Source: Sphaerochaetaceae bacterium (lineage in GTDB: Bacteria; Spirochaetota; Spirochaetia; Sphaerochaetales; Sphaerochaetaceae). Taken from it: a stretch of 64,000 nucleotides of DNA. The first letter of the stretch is position 1. Each line of letters begins with the position of its first letter. The notes below the pieces were generated by a model. That model was not told the origin of the DNA and ran no database searches. It saw nothing but the letters and a program-made list of their open reading frames with translations. The position numbers were made by a program, and so were the translations under genes. Of the stretch, positions 26,038 to 35,197 are shown piece after piece. The stretch lies in NCBI GenBank assembly GCA_024405015.1, contig JAKSPE010000009.1, positions 1 through 64,000 on the forward strand, written 5' to 3'.

Positions 26038-27042
26038 TCACAACGTCAACAGAACAGAGGCGCTACACATGGTGCCTTCCATATTGCTCTTCACAACAAC
26101 ATCATAGCGGTGGGAGCCTTGTTCTGTGACAATGATATAGTTCATTCCCATACCATCCTTTTGGGCAACCCCATCCTTGTACCACTGGAATGTCAGCTTT
26201 GAGCTGTCCACGCCAGAGGGCAGATCCGAAGCCTTGGACTGCAGTGTCATCAGCTGACCCTTTGCCGGATTTTTCGGATAGTAATCAATGTAGTATCCCA
26301 TAGGGGTTCCAACCCTGTTTTCCATCACCAACGCAAGCCCGCCCAAATCCTGCTCGGATGAAGTGGACGTTGAAGAGGCTTTCAGTCCAACATTTCCGAA
26401 CGACCATGTGTTTGCGACAATCCTTACCGCTTCCGTTGCTCCAGCTATGACAGAGCCATCGCTGTCCTTGGCTTTGACGTTTAGGATATGGGAGCCTGCG
26501 GAAAGGCTTGCCATGATGGTGCATTGGCCGTCAGAGGTTCGGGCTGTCGTATTCTTTGTCACGACATGTCCAGAGGAGTCCTCAAGCAGAACATCAATGG
26601 AAAACGTTGCTTTTGCTGAAATCCCAGTTGGCCATGCAATGTCCAATTGCAGATTTCCATAACCTGGGACCGTATCCAGCACGATGGTTCCCTCGTTACT
26701 GCCCTTTCGGATCTGTAGCGTTGCACTTCCAGATGCCAGTTCGTTATTCTCGGCGTTCAGGGCCTTTGCCGTTATATTCCAAGTTCCGACGGCGATGTCG
26801 TTGATGGAAATGCTGCTTTCTCCAAAGATCAGCGGACCAAATGATGCACCAGAAGGTCCAGATCCGGAAATGCTGTACTTCTGTGTTGCCATCAGCGCGG
26901 CATTTGGCATGATGGTCCTTTGGGTATCATCCTGGATGCGGATGGAAAGGCTTGCCCTAGGGCCTGAGGCATCGTTCTTGCAGGATACGGCAAACAGAAG
27001 GACAAGAGACACAAGCGACAATACAATGATAAACCTTTTCAT
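26038..27042 (-). CDS. Surface lipoprotein with Ig-like segments
   Basis: A 334-residue protein with a lipobox (AVSC near residue 21). The mature region contains beta-sandwich-like stretches: one resembling a carboxypeptidase-regulatory repeat (INDIAVGTWNITAKALN) and a C-terminal Ig-like part with FQWYKDGV. No enzyme motif is visible. It is probably an outer-membrane-anchored protein of unknown function. The message has its own leader with a small TGAGTC/GACTCA hairpin (27054-27074) and a GGAG ribosome site. Confidence 0.72.
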   Translation of the reverse strand: MKRFIIVLSLVSLVLLFAVSCKNDASGPRASLSIRIQDDTQRTIMPNAALMATQKYSISGSGPSGASFGPLIFGESSISINDIAVGTWNITAKALNAENNELASGSATLQIRKGSNEGTIVLDTVPGYGNLQLDIAWPTGISAKATFSIDVLLEDSSGHVVTKNTTARTSDGQCTIMASLSAGSHILNVKAKDSDGSVIAGATEAVRIVANTWSFGNVGLKASSTSTSSEQDLGGLALVMENRVGTPMGYYIDYYPKNPAKGQLMTLQSKASDLPSGVDSSKLTFQWYKDGVAQKDGMGMNYIIVTEQGSHRYDVVVKSNMEGTMCSASVLLTL

Positions 27043-27240
27043 AATGGCTCCTTTGAGTCAGACACCCCGACTCATAAGCCATATACCAGAGAACTGTCGA
27101 AACCATTTTGTGAAATGGGCGAGAATCAAGACATTTCAACAAAATTCTTAAATTTTGGGCTCCGTTGTTGAAAAATACGACAAAAATGCCTTTTTTTCGT
27201 GAAAATTGTCGGGTCCAAGGTACAGGGGAAGGCTATGAAC

Positions 27241-27270
27241 AAAAAAGCGGCTACCGTTTCCAGTAGCCGC
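27241..27270 (-). terminator. Terminator of the ygeY-ygeW operon
   Basis: On the minus strand an 8-base stem (27263-27270 with 27247-27254) followed by TTTTTT (27241-27246), 20 bases after the ygeW stop. Confidence 0.88.
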
Positions 27271-27290
27271 CAAAGTGAGTATACAAATGA

Positions 27291-28484
27291 TCAATAGATC
27301 TTTCTGTGCTTGTCAGATGCATCAAGATCCATAAGAGTCTTGACTGGGTCCTTGACCTTAGCCATGAAAATCATAGCTGCAATAACGTATGGCTTGTAGG
27401 AAGCCTGCTTGTACAGAGGATCGAGGTAGCGATCAAAGACGGAGTTGTCGACCTCACCTTCCTTACAGGAAAGACCTGTGATGTCAGCTGGCAGACAGTG
27501 CAGATAAAGAGCCTTGCCGTCCTTTGTGAGCTTCATCTTCTCTTCGGAACATGTCCAATCCTTGTGCTCTGCGTTCTGGGCAAGAAGCTTCTTCTCAAGA
27601 ACTGCGATACCCTCTCGGTCTCCCTTCTGGTAGAGCTTTGTTCTCTCTTCCATAGCTGCGAATGGAGCCCAGCTCTTTGGATAGACGATATCAGCATCCT
27701 TGAATGCCTCGTCCATGCTGTTTGTCACCTTGAACTCGCAACCGGATGCAGCTGCATTCTTCTTAGCGATCTCGATGACCTCTGGCATGACCTCATATCC
27801 CTCTGGATGAGCCAGTGTGACGTTCATGCCGAATCTTGTGAACAGACCGATGACACCCTGTGGAACGCTCAGTGGCTTTCCGTAAGATGGGCTGTAGGCC
27901 CATGTCATGGCAACCTTCTTACCCTTGAGGTTCTCGACACCGCCGAACTCATGGATGACATGAAGCATATCTGCCATACACTGTGTTGGGTGGTCGACAT
28001 CGCACTGGAGGTTGACCAAAGTTGGTCTCTGCTCGAGAATGCCGTGGCGATAACCATACTCGCAGGCATCGATGAATGTCTTCTGATACTTGTGGCCTTC
28101 GCCGATGAACATATCGTCTCGGATACCGATGACGTCTGCCATGAAGGAAACCATGTTGGCTGTCTCACGAACTGTCTCACCATGTGCAATCTGGGAAACC
28201 TTCTCATCAAGGACCTGCTCCTCAAGTCCGAGGAGGTTACAGGCGCTTGCGAATGAGAAACGAGTTCTTGTGGAGTTGTCGCGGAAGATGGAGATTCCAA
28301 GACCGGAATCGAAGATTCTTGTGCTCTTGTTGTGCTCACGAAGATCTCTCAGTGCGTCTGCGACTGTGAAGATGGCGTCGATTTCATCATCGGTCTTATC
28401 CCATGTCCAGAAGAAGTCGTCTTTGTACATGTTGTTGATGTGAAGTGTCTCAAGATGTCTGGCAAGTTCAAGTGCTTTGCTCAT
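27291..28484 (-). CDS. ygeW: Knotted carbamoyltransferase YgeW
   Basis: A 397-residue transcarbamylase of the YgeW class. The carbamoyl-phosphate motif FRDNSTRTRFSFAS (near residue 67), the LQCDVDHPTQ motif specific to this group, and the C-terminal HCLPAD motif are present. The structurally known YgeW has a knotted chain like aspartate and ornithine transcarbamylases, with a distinct amino-site. In gut-bacterial urate degradation clusters it is thought to handle a ureido intermediate, releasing carbamoyl phosphate that yields ATP through carbamate kinase. It is the last gene before a terminator. Confidence 0.95.
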   Translation of the reverse strand: MSKALELARHLETLHINNMYKDDFFWTWDKTDDEIDAIFTVADALRDLREHNKSTRIFDSGLGISIFRDNSTRTRFSFASACNLLGLEEQVLDEKVSQIAHGETVRETANMVSFMADVIGIRDDMFIGEGHKYQKTFIDACEYGYRHGILEQRPTLVNLQCDVDHPTQCMADMLHVIHEFGGVENLKGKKVAMTWAYSPSYGKPLSVPQGVIGLFTRFGMNVTLAHPEGYEVMPEVIEIAKKNAAASGCEFKVTNSMDEAFKDADIVYPKSWAPFAAMEERTKLYQKGDREGIAVLEKKLLAQNAEHKDWTCSEEKMKLTKDGKALYLHCLPADITGLSCKEGEVDNSVFDRYLDPLYKQASYKPYVIAAMIFMAKVKDPVKTLMDLDASDKHRKIY

Positions 28485-28508
28485 AATATTTCTCCTGTGT
28501 CTTGCTTA

Positions 28509-29900
28509 TTATTTGATGTCATTTCCTGTCAGTTCCTGACGGAATGAAGTTGCTGTCTCTTTCTTGTCACCTGGCTGGTAAAGGCCTGGAACTGCTGCAT
28601 ACAGTGCGGCACAAACCACGAGGTCCTGCTTCCATGTAATCTCGTTTGGAGCATGAGCCTGAGACTCTGCACCAGGTCCGAAACCGACACAAGGGATTCC
28701 ATAGCGACCCTGGATGGAGACGCCGTTTGTGGAGAATGTCCACTTGTCACAAAGAGGTCTGCCCTCTCTTGTGGACTTGGCCTTGTCGTCTGCCCAGATA
28801 CGGGATTCGCCCCAAAGAGCCTTGTGTGCATCGACCAGAGCCTTGACGTGTGGTGCGCTTTCCTTGTTGATCCATGTCGGGAAGAAGCACTCTGTCTCAT
28901 AGACGTGGCCTGTCCATGCTGGTCTGTCGTACATATACATGCTGACCTTGACGTCCTTTGAGTACTTTCTGCAAGCTGGAAGGTCCTCAATCTCCTTGAG
29001 ACAGCTCTTGTAGGTCTCACCGGCTGTCATTCTTCGGTCAATGGAGATGGAGCAGCTGTCTGCAACTGCACATCTGGAAGGAGATGTATAGAAGATCTGG
29101 CTTGTGGTACAGGTTCCGCGACCGAGGAAGCGAGCATCCTCATAGTGCTCTGGGTTCCACTTCGGGTCAAGCATCTTCTCAAGACCTGCAATCTCAGCGT
29201 CCTTGCTGTTCTCATTGAGGTCTCTGACGTTCTCGATGATCTCTGCCATCTTGTGAATGGCGTTGTCGCCTCTCTCTGGTGCTGAACCATGGCAGGAAAC
29301 ACCACGGACATCAACACGAATTTCCATTCTTCCACGATGTCCACGATAGACACCACCATCGGTTGGCTCTGTGGAGATGACGAACTCGATCTGCTTGGCA
29401 GCATCTTCTGGTCCATTGAAGTACTCGTTGACGATGGACTGCCAGCACATGCCGTCACAGTCCTCTTCCTGGACGGAACCGACGATCATGATCTTGTAAC
29501 CCTCTGGGATAAGACCGAGGTCCTTCATGATCTTGGCGCCATAGGTAGCAGAAGCCATTCCGCCTTCCTGGTCAGAACCGCCGCGACCGTAGATCTGCTT
29601 GTCATCTTCCCAACCCTTGTATGGGTCAGCTGTCCAGTTATTGATGTTTCCGATTCCGACGGTATCGATATGGGAGTCGATTGCAATGATCTTGTCACCT
29701 GTGCCGATCCATCCGATGACGTTTCCAAGCTTGTCAATCTCGACCTTGTCGTAGCCAAGCTTCTCCATCTCCTCTTTGATTCTATAGACGACACCCTTTT
29801 CCTCACAGCTCTCTGATGGGATGGCAATCATGTCCCTAAGGAACTTGGTCATGTCAGCACCGTAGTTCTGTGCAGCCTTTTTGATAGCAGCAAAATCCAT
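28509..29900 (-). CDS. ygeY: M20-family peptidase/amidase YgeY
   Basis: A 463-residue metallohydrolase of the M20 clan. Metal-site motifs are [17 protein letters not shown] and the general-base pair in VQEEDCDG. A dimerisation domain lies between and a late His (near [11 protein letters not shown]) completes the centre. It is found with ygeW in purine-degradation clusters and should cleave an amide or ureido intermediate. The start at 29900 is set by an ACGGAGG ribosome site; the longer upstream frame has none. It is 24 bases upstream of ygeW. Confidence 0.93.
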   Translation of the reverse strand: MDFAAIKKAAQNYGADMTKFLRDMIAIPSESCEEKGVVYRIKEEMEKLGYDKVEIDKLGNVIGWIGTGDKIIAIDSHIDTVGIGNINNWTADPYKGWEDDKQIYGRGGSDQEGGMASATYGAKIMKDLGLIPEGYKIMIVGSVQEEDCDGMCWQSIVNEYFNGPEDAAKQIEFVISTEPTDGGVYRGHRGRMEIRVDVRGVSCHGSAPERGDNAIHKMAEIIENVRDLNENSKDAEIAGLEKMLDPKWNPEHYEDARFLGRGTCTTSQIFYTSPSRCAVADSCSISIDRRMTAGETYKSCLKEIEDLPACRKYSKDVKVSMYMYDRPAWTGHVYETECFFPTWINKESAPHVKALVDAHKALWGESRIWADDKAKSTREGRPLCDKWTFSTNGVSIQGRYGIPCVGFGPGAESQAHAPNEITWKQDLVVCAALYAAVPGLYQPGDKKETATSFRQELTGNDIK

Positions 29901-29968
29901 AACATCCTCCGTGTATGATTCGTAGAAAATCAGAAGTGATACGTAAGAGAATCTTCTCTCACACCAAT

Positions 29969-30000
29969 AGATTAAACCATGTTGCAACAAAACGCAACAA
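29969..30000 (-). promoter_or_regulatory. Promoter and TGCAACA repeat of ygeY-ygeW
   Basis: Direct repeat TGCAACAAAACGCAACAA at 29983-30000 resembles the repeat next to the ygfK promoter (42062-42078). Within it, on the minus strand, TTGCGT (29992-29997) and TAATCT (29969-29974) are 17 bases apart as a candidate promoter. The -35 assignment is weak; the repeat match is clear. Confidence 0.5.
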
Positions 30001-30002
30001 AA

Positions 30003-30039
30003 TAATATAAGAATTCAGCCCTCTGAGCAGAGGGCTGAA
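30003..30039 (-). terminator. Terminator of the ygfK-xdhD operon
   Basis: Perfect 11-base stem (30014-30024 with 30029-30039, GAGC loop) followed on the minus strand by TTCTTATATTATT. It separates xdhD from ygeY. Confidence 0.82.
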
Positions 30040-30075
30040 CAAGTAGAGAAACAGTTGTTATATATTGATTAAGTC

Positions 30076-32955
30076 TCAGATCTTACCGAGAGCCTTCAAA
30101 ATCTTTTCAGGTGTCATAGGCCAGCTTCTGAGCCATACACCACAGGCATCGTGGATTGCGATTCCAATGGCAGGTGCAGCTCCGTTGCAGGCAATCTCAG
30201 AGATTGACTTTGCACCGAATGGGCCGTAGGCATCATTGACATCAACGAGGACAGCCTTGAAATCTTCAGGGGCCTCACTGATCATAGGAGCACCGTAGTC
30301 GGTCATGTTCGCGGTAAGGCAGTTACCCTTCTCATCCAGCTTCATGTCCTCGTACAACGAATGTCCAATGGACTTCATCACAGCACCATACATCTGGCAA
30401 AGTGCAATCTCAGGGTTGATAGGAGTTCCGGCATCCTGGATGGCGTAGAACTTCTGAACCTTGATTTCACCAGTTCTTATATTAACAGCAACTTGGGCAA
30501 AATGTCCACCATATGGAACAGAAGATGCTTTTGTTACGTAAGAACCGTGTGCAATCATCTGTCCGTGCCCCTCTCCGCTGATGGCTGTGTGAGACAATTC
30601 ATAGTAGGAAAGAGCCTTTTCCGTCTTTTTGGAATACACCTCTCCTGGGGCTCTGACATCGAGATCCTCAACGTTTTCACCCATCTGGAAAGCAGCTTCC
30701 TTGAGAATCATATCCTTGAGGTTGTTGGTGGCAACCAGGGAGGCGTTTCCACTGAAGAAGGTTCCGGATGAGGCATAGGCACCGGTATCGAACGCACAGG
30801 AATCCGTATCACCGGAGATGACGGTGATCTTATCCATCGGCAGCTTCAACACCTCTGCGACGATCTTTGCCGAAATGGTATCAAGTCCTGTTCCGATATC
30901 AGCTCCACCGCTGTTGAGGATCACAGTACCGTCAGTTTCCAGCTTGGCAATGGCCTCTGCGTGGTCAAGACCCGGAAGACCTGAACCCTGCATGATCATG
31001 GCAAAGCCCTTACCGATCTTCCAGTCAGGATCCTCGGAGATTTCCTTCTTACCCCAACCGATCATGTCACAACCGGTCTTGATTGCCTCATGAAGGCCAC
31101 AGGAACCGACAGGAACGACGGCACCCTCACGACCTTCGCCCAAGCCCTTGAGGATCTCGAGCATGTAGCCTTCCTCGACATGGTTCTTCAGGACAAGGTC
31201 CTTGTAGTCGATGCCAAGCTTGTCGGCAAGTTCTGCCATTGCCATCATGATGCCATAGGTTCCCTTTGGGGTACCATAGCCCTGGTAAGCACCGGCAGGT
31301 GGTGTATTGGTGTAATAGACCTTCAGGTCATAGCGCATGTTGTCGCACTTGAACAGAGGCAGTGTCTTGGAACAGCTGTTCATCGGAACGGTGAGACAGT
31401 GGTTGCCATAAGGACCTGTGTTGGCACAGACCTCCATGAAGATACCGGTGATCTTGCCATCCTTGTTTCCGGACATCTTCACATGCACGCGCATCGGATG
31501 TCTTGTGGAGTTTGCGATAAACTCCTCTTCACGGGTGTTATGGCACAGAACCGGACGGCCTGTGACATAGGCAGCATAGCCTGTGAGGTCCTCAATGAGG
31601 ATATCCTGCTTGGAGCCGTAACCGCCACCGACACGGGTCTTGATGACGTGAATCTTATTTTCTGGAAGTCCTGTGACCCAACCGACGATTCTTCGCACAT
31701 GGTATGGAACCTGTGTAGAGGCATGCACCACAAGCCTTCCGCCCTGCATCTGTGCAAAGCAGATATGGGTCTCAAGCGGTGTATGCTGGATCTGGCTGGT
31801 CTGGTAGGTTGCCTCAACGACAGCATCGGAGTTCGCAAATGCCTCATCGACGTTTCCGATCTCACCCTTGTTGGAGGCGGCGATGTTTTTGTGGATATCG
31901 GCCTTGAGTGGGAACTGGTAAACGACCTTACCCTCTCTTGGGTCTCCAGCAAGCTTGTTGTACTCCTCCAGATCGGCAGGAGCACCTGCACGGTACTCAA
32001 CGACGCCGTTATGGACAAGCGGAGCACCTGGAGCCATGGCCTCCTCTACGGTGAACACCGCAGGAAGCACCTCATAGTCCACCTTGATCAGGGAACAGGC
32101 TTCCTTTGCGGCCTCCAAGGTCTCTGCAATGACTGCGGCAACGCGGTCACCGACATGGCGAACCTTGAGGTTGAACAGTCTTCTGTCATGTGGGGACGGC
32201 TCAGGATTTCCCTGACCGGCCTGCATGTAATGGGTATCTGGTGTATTGTAAGCGGTAAGGATCTCTACGACACCCTCCACCTTTCTTGCCTCAGAATCAT
32301 CAATGCTGTTGATGTAGGCACTTGCGTGCGGGCTTCTGAGTACAACCATGTAGCAGGTATCCGGTGTGGCAAAGTCCTCAACAAAGGCTCGCTCTCCAGC
32401 GACAAGCTGTGGGCCGTCAATCTTGGACACCGGCTTTCCGATGACATCCAGATTTGGGCGGAAGGAAGGAGCGATTGGGCTTTCATAAGAGCCGTTATGC
32501 ATTCTCTCCAAAGCAAGCTTGACGGCAAGGTAATAGTGCTCGTAGCCGGCATCACGGATGAAGATTCCGGAAAGGGCGTCCTTGATATCCTCCTTGGATG
32601 GGTTTGGGTTGTTCTCCAAAAGCCATGTCAAAAGAAGGGCTGCAGCTGGTGCGTTGTAGGCACTCTGTACGATTCCGGCATCGATCATTGCCTGCTGGAC
32701 AACGGTAAGATGCTGGGAAGATCCAAGACCATCTGGGGTTCGGATCTCACAGCCGTTGACCTCTCCGGCAAGAACCAGGTTTGCAAAAACAGGGGTTCCG
32801 TCAACCAGGACGGTGTCACTTCCGCAGAAGCCTTCCGAGTCATCGCTGTCACGAACCGCAAAGTTGCCGTTGAGCAGAAGCATGTCCCTCAGTTTCATGG
32901 TAGGATCGATGTCAAAGCTTCTGTGCTTGGAGTTGATGATGCAGTCAATTCTCAT
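30076..32955 (-). CDS. xdhD: Molybdenum hydroxylase XdhD with degenerate iron-sulfur domain
   Basis: A 959-residue protein closely matching the E. coli XdhD layout. Residues 1-150 form a [2Fe-2S] ferredoxin-like domain in which the cluster cysteines are lost (GFCGSD, QSAYN, FIRDAGY in place of the Cys-rich motifs). The rest is the molybdopterin catalytic part with GGGYGSKQ, GYGTPKG, ADIGTGLDT and the active-site Glu in GPFGAKSISEI. It hydroxylates purines or a related heterocycle, probably as the selenium-dependent type. Electron transfer must rely on another subunit such as YgfK or XdhC. Its ATG overlaps the ygfM stop. Confidence 0.95.
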   Translation of the reverse strand: MRIDCIINSKHRSFDIDPTMKLRDMLLLNGNFAVRDSDDSEGFCGSDTVLVDGTPVFANLVLAGEVNGCEIRTPDGLGSSQHLTVVQQAMIDAGIVQSAYNAPAAALLLTWLLENNPNPSKEDIKDALSGIFIRDAGYEHYYLAVKLALERMHNGSYESPIAPSFRPNLDVIGKPVSKIDGPQLVAGERAFVEDFATPDTCYMVVLRSPHASAYINSIDDSEARKVEGVVEILTAYNTPDTHYMQAGQGNPEPSPHDRRLFNLKVRHVGDRVAAVIAETLEAAKEACSLIKVDYEVLPAVFTVEEAMAPGAPLVHNGVVEYRAGAPADLEEYNKLAGDPREGKVVYQFPLKADIHKNIAASNKGEIGNVDEAFANSDAVVEATYQTSQIQHTPLETHICFAQMQGGRLVVHASTQVPYHVRRIVGWVTGLPENKIHVIKTRVGGGYGSKQDILIEDLTGYAAYVTGRPVLCHNTREEEFIANSTRHPMRVHVKMSGNKDGKITGIFMEVCANTGPYGNHCLTVPMNSCSKTLPLFKCDNMRYDLKVYYTNTPPAGAYQGYGTPKGTYGIMMAMAELADKLGIDYKDLVLKNHVEEGYMLEILKGLGEGREGAVVPVGSCGLHEAIKTGCDMIGWGKKEISEDPDWKIGKGFAMIMQGSGLPGLDHAEAIAKLETDGTVILNSGGADIGTGLDTISAKIVAEVLKLPMDKITVISGDTDSCAFDTGAYASSGTFFSGNASLVATNNLKDMILKEAAFQMGENVEDLDVRAPGEVYSKKTEKALSYYELSHTAISGEGHGQMIAHGSYVTKASSVPYGGHFAQVAVNIRTGEIKVQKFYAIQDAGTPINPEIALCQMYGAVMKSIGHSLYEDMKLDEKGNCLTANMTDYGAPMISEAPEDFKAVLVDVNDAYGPFGAKSISEIACNGAAPAIGIAIHDACGVWLRSWPMTPEKILKALGKI

Positions 32956-33797
32956 CGCTTGCCTCCTTTGGCCTGTTTTGCGAGGTCTGAAATGATGACG
33001 GAAAGAAGATATCTCTTATACTCCGGACTTCCGAAGATGTCATTTTCAAAGACAAGGCTCTTGTTTGCGCATACTGCGTCAAGAATCTCCTTGTCGTCCA
33101 TATCACAGGAAGAAAGCTTTTCCGAAAGCTCTGCCATGTAGACCAGTGCAGTGTTCTTGATGGCGGCGCCAAGACGGACCTTGCCGTCCTTGCATCCAAC
33201 AGAGACGGTGAGAGCAGCATGGCTCTGGGCAGTATTGGCAATGCGCTTGGAGCAGACAACGCCTGCATCCAGTGGCAGTAAAATGGCGACAATGAGGTTG
33301 TCACGATACAGATCACCGCTTTCCAGATAGCGCTTTGCGCACTTGTACACAGTGTTTCCGTCCCGATCCAGCATCTGCAGTTTTGCACCAGCTGCCAAAA
33401 GGGTCGGATAGAGATAGGAGTCGTCTCGTTTCAGGGCGACGTTACCACCAATGGTGGCCATGTTTCTCTTGGTTCTGGAGGCCATGAAACGACAGGCCTC
33501 CTTCAGATAGGCTGGAACAAGATCACTTTCAACAACATCCTGGAAGGTGCACATGGCACCGATTCGGAGGATTTTGCCCTCCTTGGAGCATCCGCTCTGA
33601 GAACATGCTGGAGTCTGGTCCTCGATGATGGAGATACCATCCAGATCCTCAATTCGTCCAATGCTTACCAATGTTGCGGCAGCAACACTGGAGCCAAGTC
33701 TGTTGATCTCGGTACCTCCGGCAAGAAATGCGCTGTCGGAATTCTTAAGAGATGCGGCTTCAGCCATGGTTGTTGCGATGATCAGTTTCTCTGCCAT
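32952..33797 (-). CDS. ygfM: FAD-binding subunit YgfM of molybdenum hydroxylase
   Basis: A 281-residue FAD_binding_5-type protein: AGGTEINRLG near residue 26 and TIGGNVAL near residue 115 are the two FAD-binding loops of the xanthine-oxidase medium subunit. It is the E. coli YgfM counterpart, placed directly before xdhD with a 4-base overlap, so it probably feeds electrons to or from XdhD. A Cys-rich insertion (CSQSGCSKE) near residue 66 is unusual, but its role is unclear. Confidence 0.9.
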   Translation of the reverse strand: MAEKLIIATTMAEAASLKNSDSAFLAGGTEINRLGSSVAAATLVSIGRIEDLDGISIIEDQTPACSQSGCSKEGKILRIGAMCTFQDVVESDLVPAYLKEACRFMASRTKRNMATIGGNVALKRDDSYLYPTLLAAGAKLQMLDRDGNTVYKCAKRYLESGDLYRDNLIVAILLPLDAGVVCSKRIANTAQSHAALTVSVGCKDGKVRLGAAIKNTALVYMAELSEKLSSCDMDDKEILDAVCANKSLVFENDIFGSPEYKRYLLSVIISDLAKQAKGGKR

Positions 33798-33809
33798 ATT
33801 GGTCTCCTG

Positions 33810-34727
33810 TCAGCCTCTTGGGATAGGCTGTCCTGTCACATGGTATTCATCATAGGTGTCAATGACCTTGTCAGCAGGATGCAGTGCAGCCTGTGAAAGG
33901 AAACGACGAATCATTCTTCTTGTGGCTTCACGTCTAAACTCAGGCATGGCTCGTGGGGAGATGACCTGATCAAAACCAGCGATGACAGCTTCAATGACGT
34001 CGCTTGAGATCTCCTTTCCGATGAGAAGGCGCTCGACATCGCGGCTGCGGTTGGTCTTGGAACCGGTAGCGGTGGCAGATACGCGATAGTCGGCAACGGT
34101 CTTTCCGTCTTCTTCAAAGCGAATGGCCTGGCTGACGGTGATTTTGCTGATGGCGTTTGCCTTTCTTGTTCCGACCTTGTGCCAGAAGATGTAGTCAAAG
34201 TCGTCCTCGGAATATGGGACGATGATTTCGGTAATCAGCTCGTCGGCTCTGAGGTCGATGGTTCTGAACTTGACAATGAAGTCTGAAACCAGAACCTCGC
34301 GCACCCCGTTGACGGACTGGAGCTTGACTCTGGCATCCAGAAGATACAGAGGACCCGGAGTATCACCCTTTGGGGATGCATTTGCGATGTTACCGGCGAT
34401 GGTGGCACTGTTTCGAAGTCCTATGGCTCCCATTCGGGAAGCTGCCTGGCGAACATGCCATGGACACAGTGTGTTACTGGCGATCTCGCTACTGGTGCAG
34501 CCTGCACCGATGCAGCACTCACCCTTCTCGTTGAGGTAGATTCTCTTGAGCTCCGGAAGGTTTCGGATGATCATGACAGGCTTTTCAAACACAGGGGTGA
34601 GACCGATGGTTCTCTTATGGGAGACCATGAGGTCACTTCCGCCAGCCATCGGGATGACATCGACGCGACTCTTGATTTCAAGGGCCTCTTTGAGGGTCTT
34701 TGGCATGTAGCACTTCATCTCTTCCAT
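33810..34727 (-). CDS. xdhB: Xanthine dehydrogenase FAD subunit XdhB
   Basis: A 305-residue FAD subunit. AGGSDLM and a later TIAGNIANASP are the FAD loops, followed by the CO dehydrogenase flavoprotein C-terminal domain. It transfers electrons from the [2Fe-2S] subunit to NAD or another acceptor. The start at 34727 overlaps the end of xdhC by 13 bases, which indicates tight coupling; the order xdhA-xdhC-xdhB differs from the A-B-C order of E. coli. Confidence 0.92.
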   Translation of the reverse strand: MEEMKCYMPKTLKEALEIKSRVDVIPMAGGSDLMVSHKRTIGLTPVFEKPVMIIRNLPELKRIYLNEKGECCIGAGCTSSEIASNTLCPWHVRQAASRMGAIGLRNSATIAGNIANASPKGDTPGPLYLLDARVKLQSVNGVREVLVSDFIVKFRTIDLRADELITEIIVPYSEDDFDYIFWHKVGTRKANAISKITVSQAIRFEEDGKTVADYRVSATATGSKTNRSRDVERLLIGKEISSDVIEAVIAGFDQVISPRAMPEFRREATRRMIRRFLSQAALHPADKVIDTYDEYHVTGQPIPRG

Positions 34728-35197
34728 ACGTCACCTCCCCTCTGGGCAGCAAGCTTGATGCTTTCCACAACCAGGTCATAACCGGTGCAGCGGCAAATGT
34801 TTCCGCTGATGCCAAGGCGAATCTCTTCCTCGGTAGGATTTGGATTGTTGGAAAGCAGATAATATGCGGCAATGACCATACCAGGGATGCAGAAACCGCA
34901 CTGGACGGCACCACCGTCGGCAAATGCCTGAACGATGATCTTGCCACCCTCGGTCTTGGAGACACCTTCAATGGTCATCACGTCCTGCCCGTCAACAGCG
35001 CCGACAGGGATGATGCAGCTTGTGACCATATGGCCATTGAGAAGTATGGAACAGGCACCACACTCGCCTTCGCTGCATCCTTCCTTTGTTCCGATGCATC
35101 CAAGATCCTCACGAAGGACATCCAAAAGACGTCTGAGTGGGTCTGTTGAGATGCTCACCATCTCGCCGTTAAGTCTGAAACTGATGTTTGCTTCCAT
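34715..35197 (-). CDS. xdhC: Xanthine dehydrogenase [2Fe-2S] subunit XdhC
   Basis: A 160-residue electron-transfer subunit with complete ligands for two [2Fe-2S] clusters: GCSEGECGAC in the plant-type ferredoxin domain and QCGFC with NICRCTGYD in the helical domain. The start at 35197 shares its A with the xdhA stop (TGATG), giving translational coupling; the open frame further upstream lies inside xdhA and is not used. Intact clusters here contrast with the degenerate ones in XdhD. Confidence 0.95.
   Translation of the reverse strand: MEANISFRLNGEMVSISTDPLRRLLDVLREDLGCIGTKEGCSEGECGACSILLNGHMVTSCIIPVGAVDGQDVMTIEGVSKTEGGKIIVQAFADGGAVQCGFCIPGMVIAAYYLLSNNPNPTEEEIRLGISGNICRCTGYDLVVESIKLAAQRGGDVWKR

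Noticed and set aside
31090..33141. 683-codon plus-strand frame opposite xdhD and ygfM
   Set aside because: Same reason: no family motifs, no initiation signals, and it spans the overlap of two real genes.
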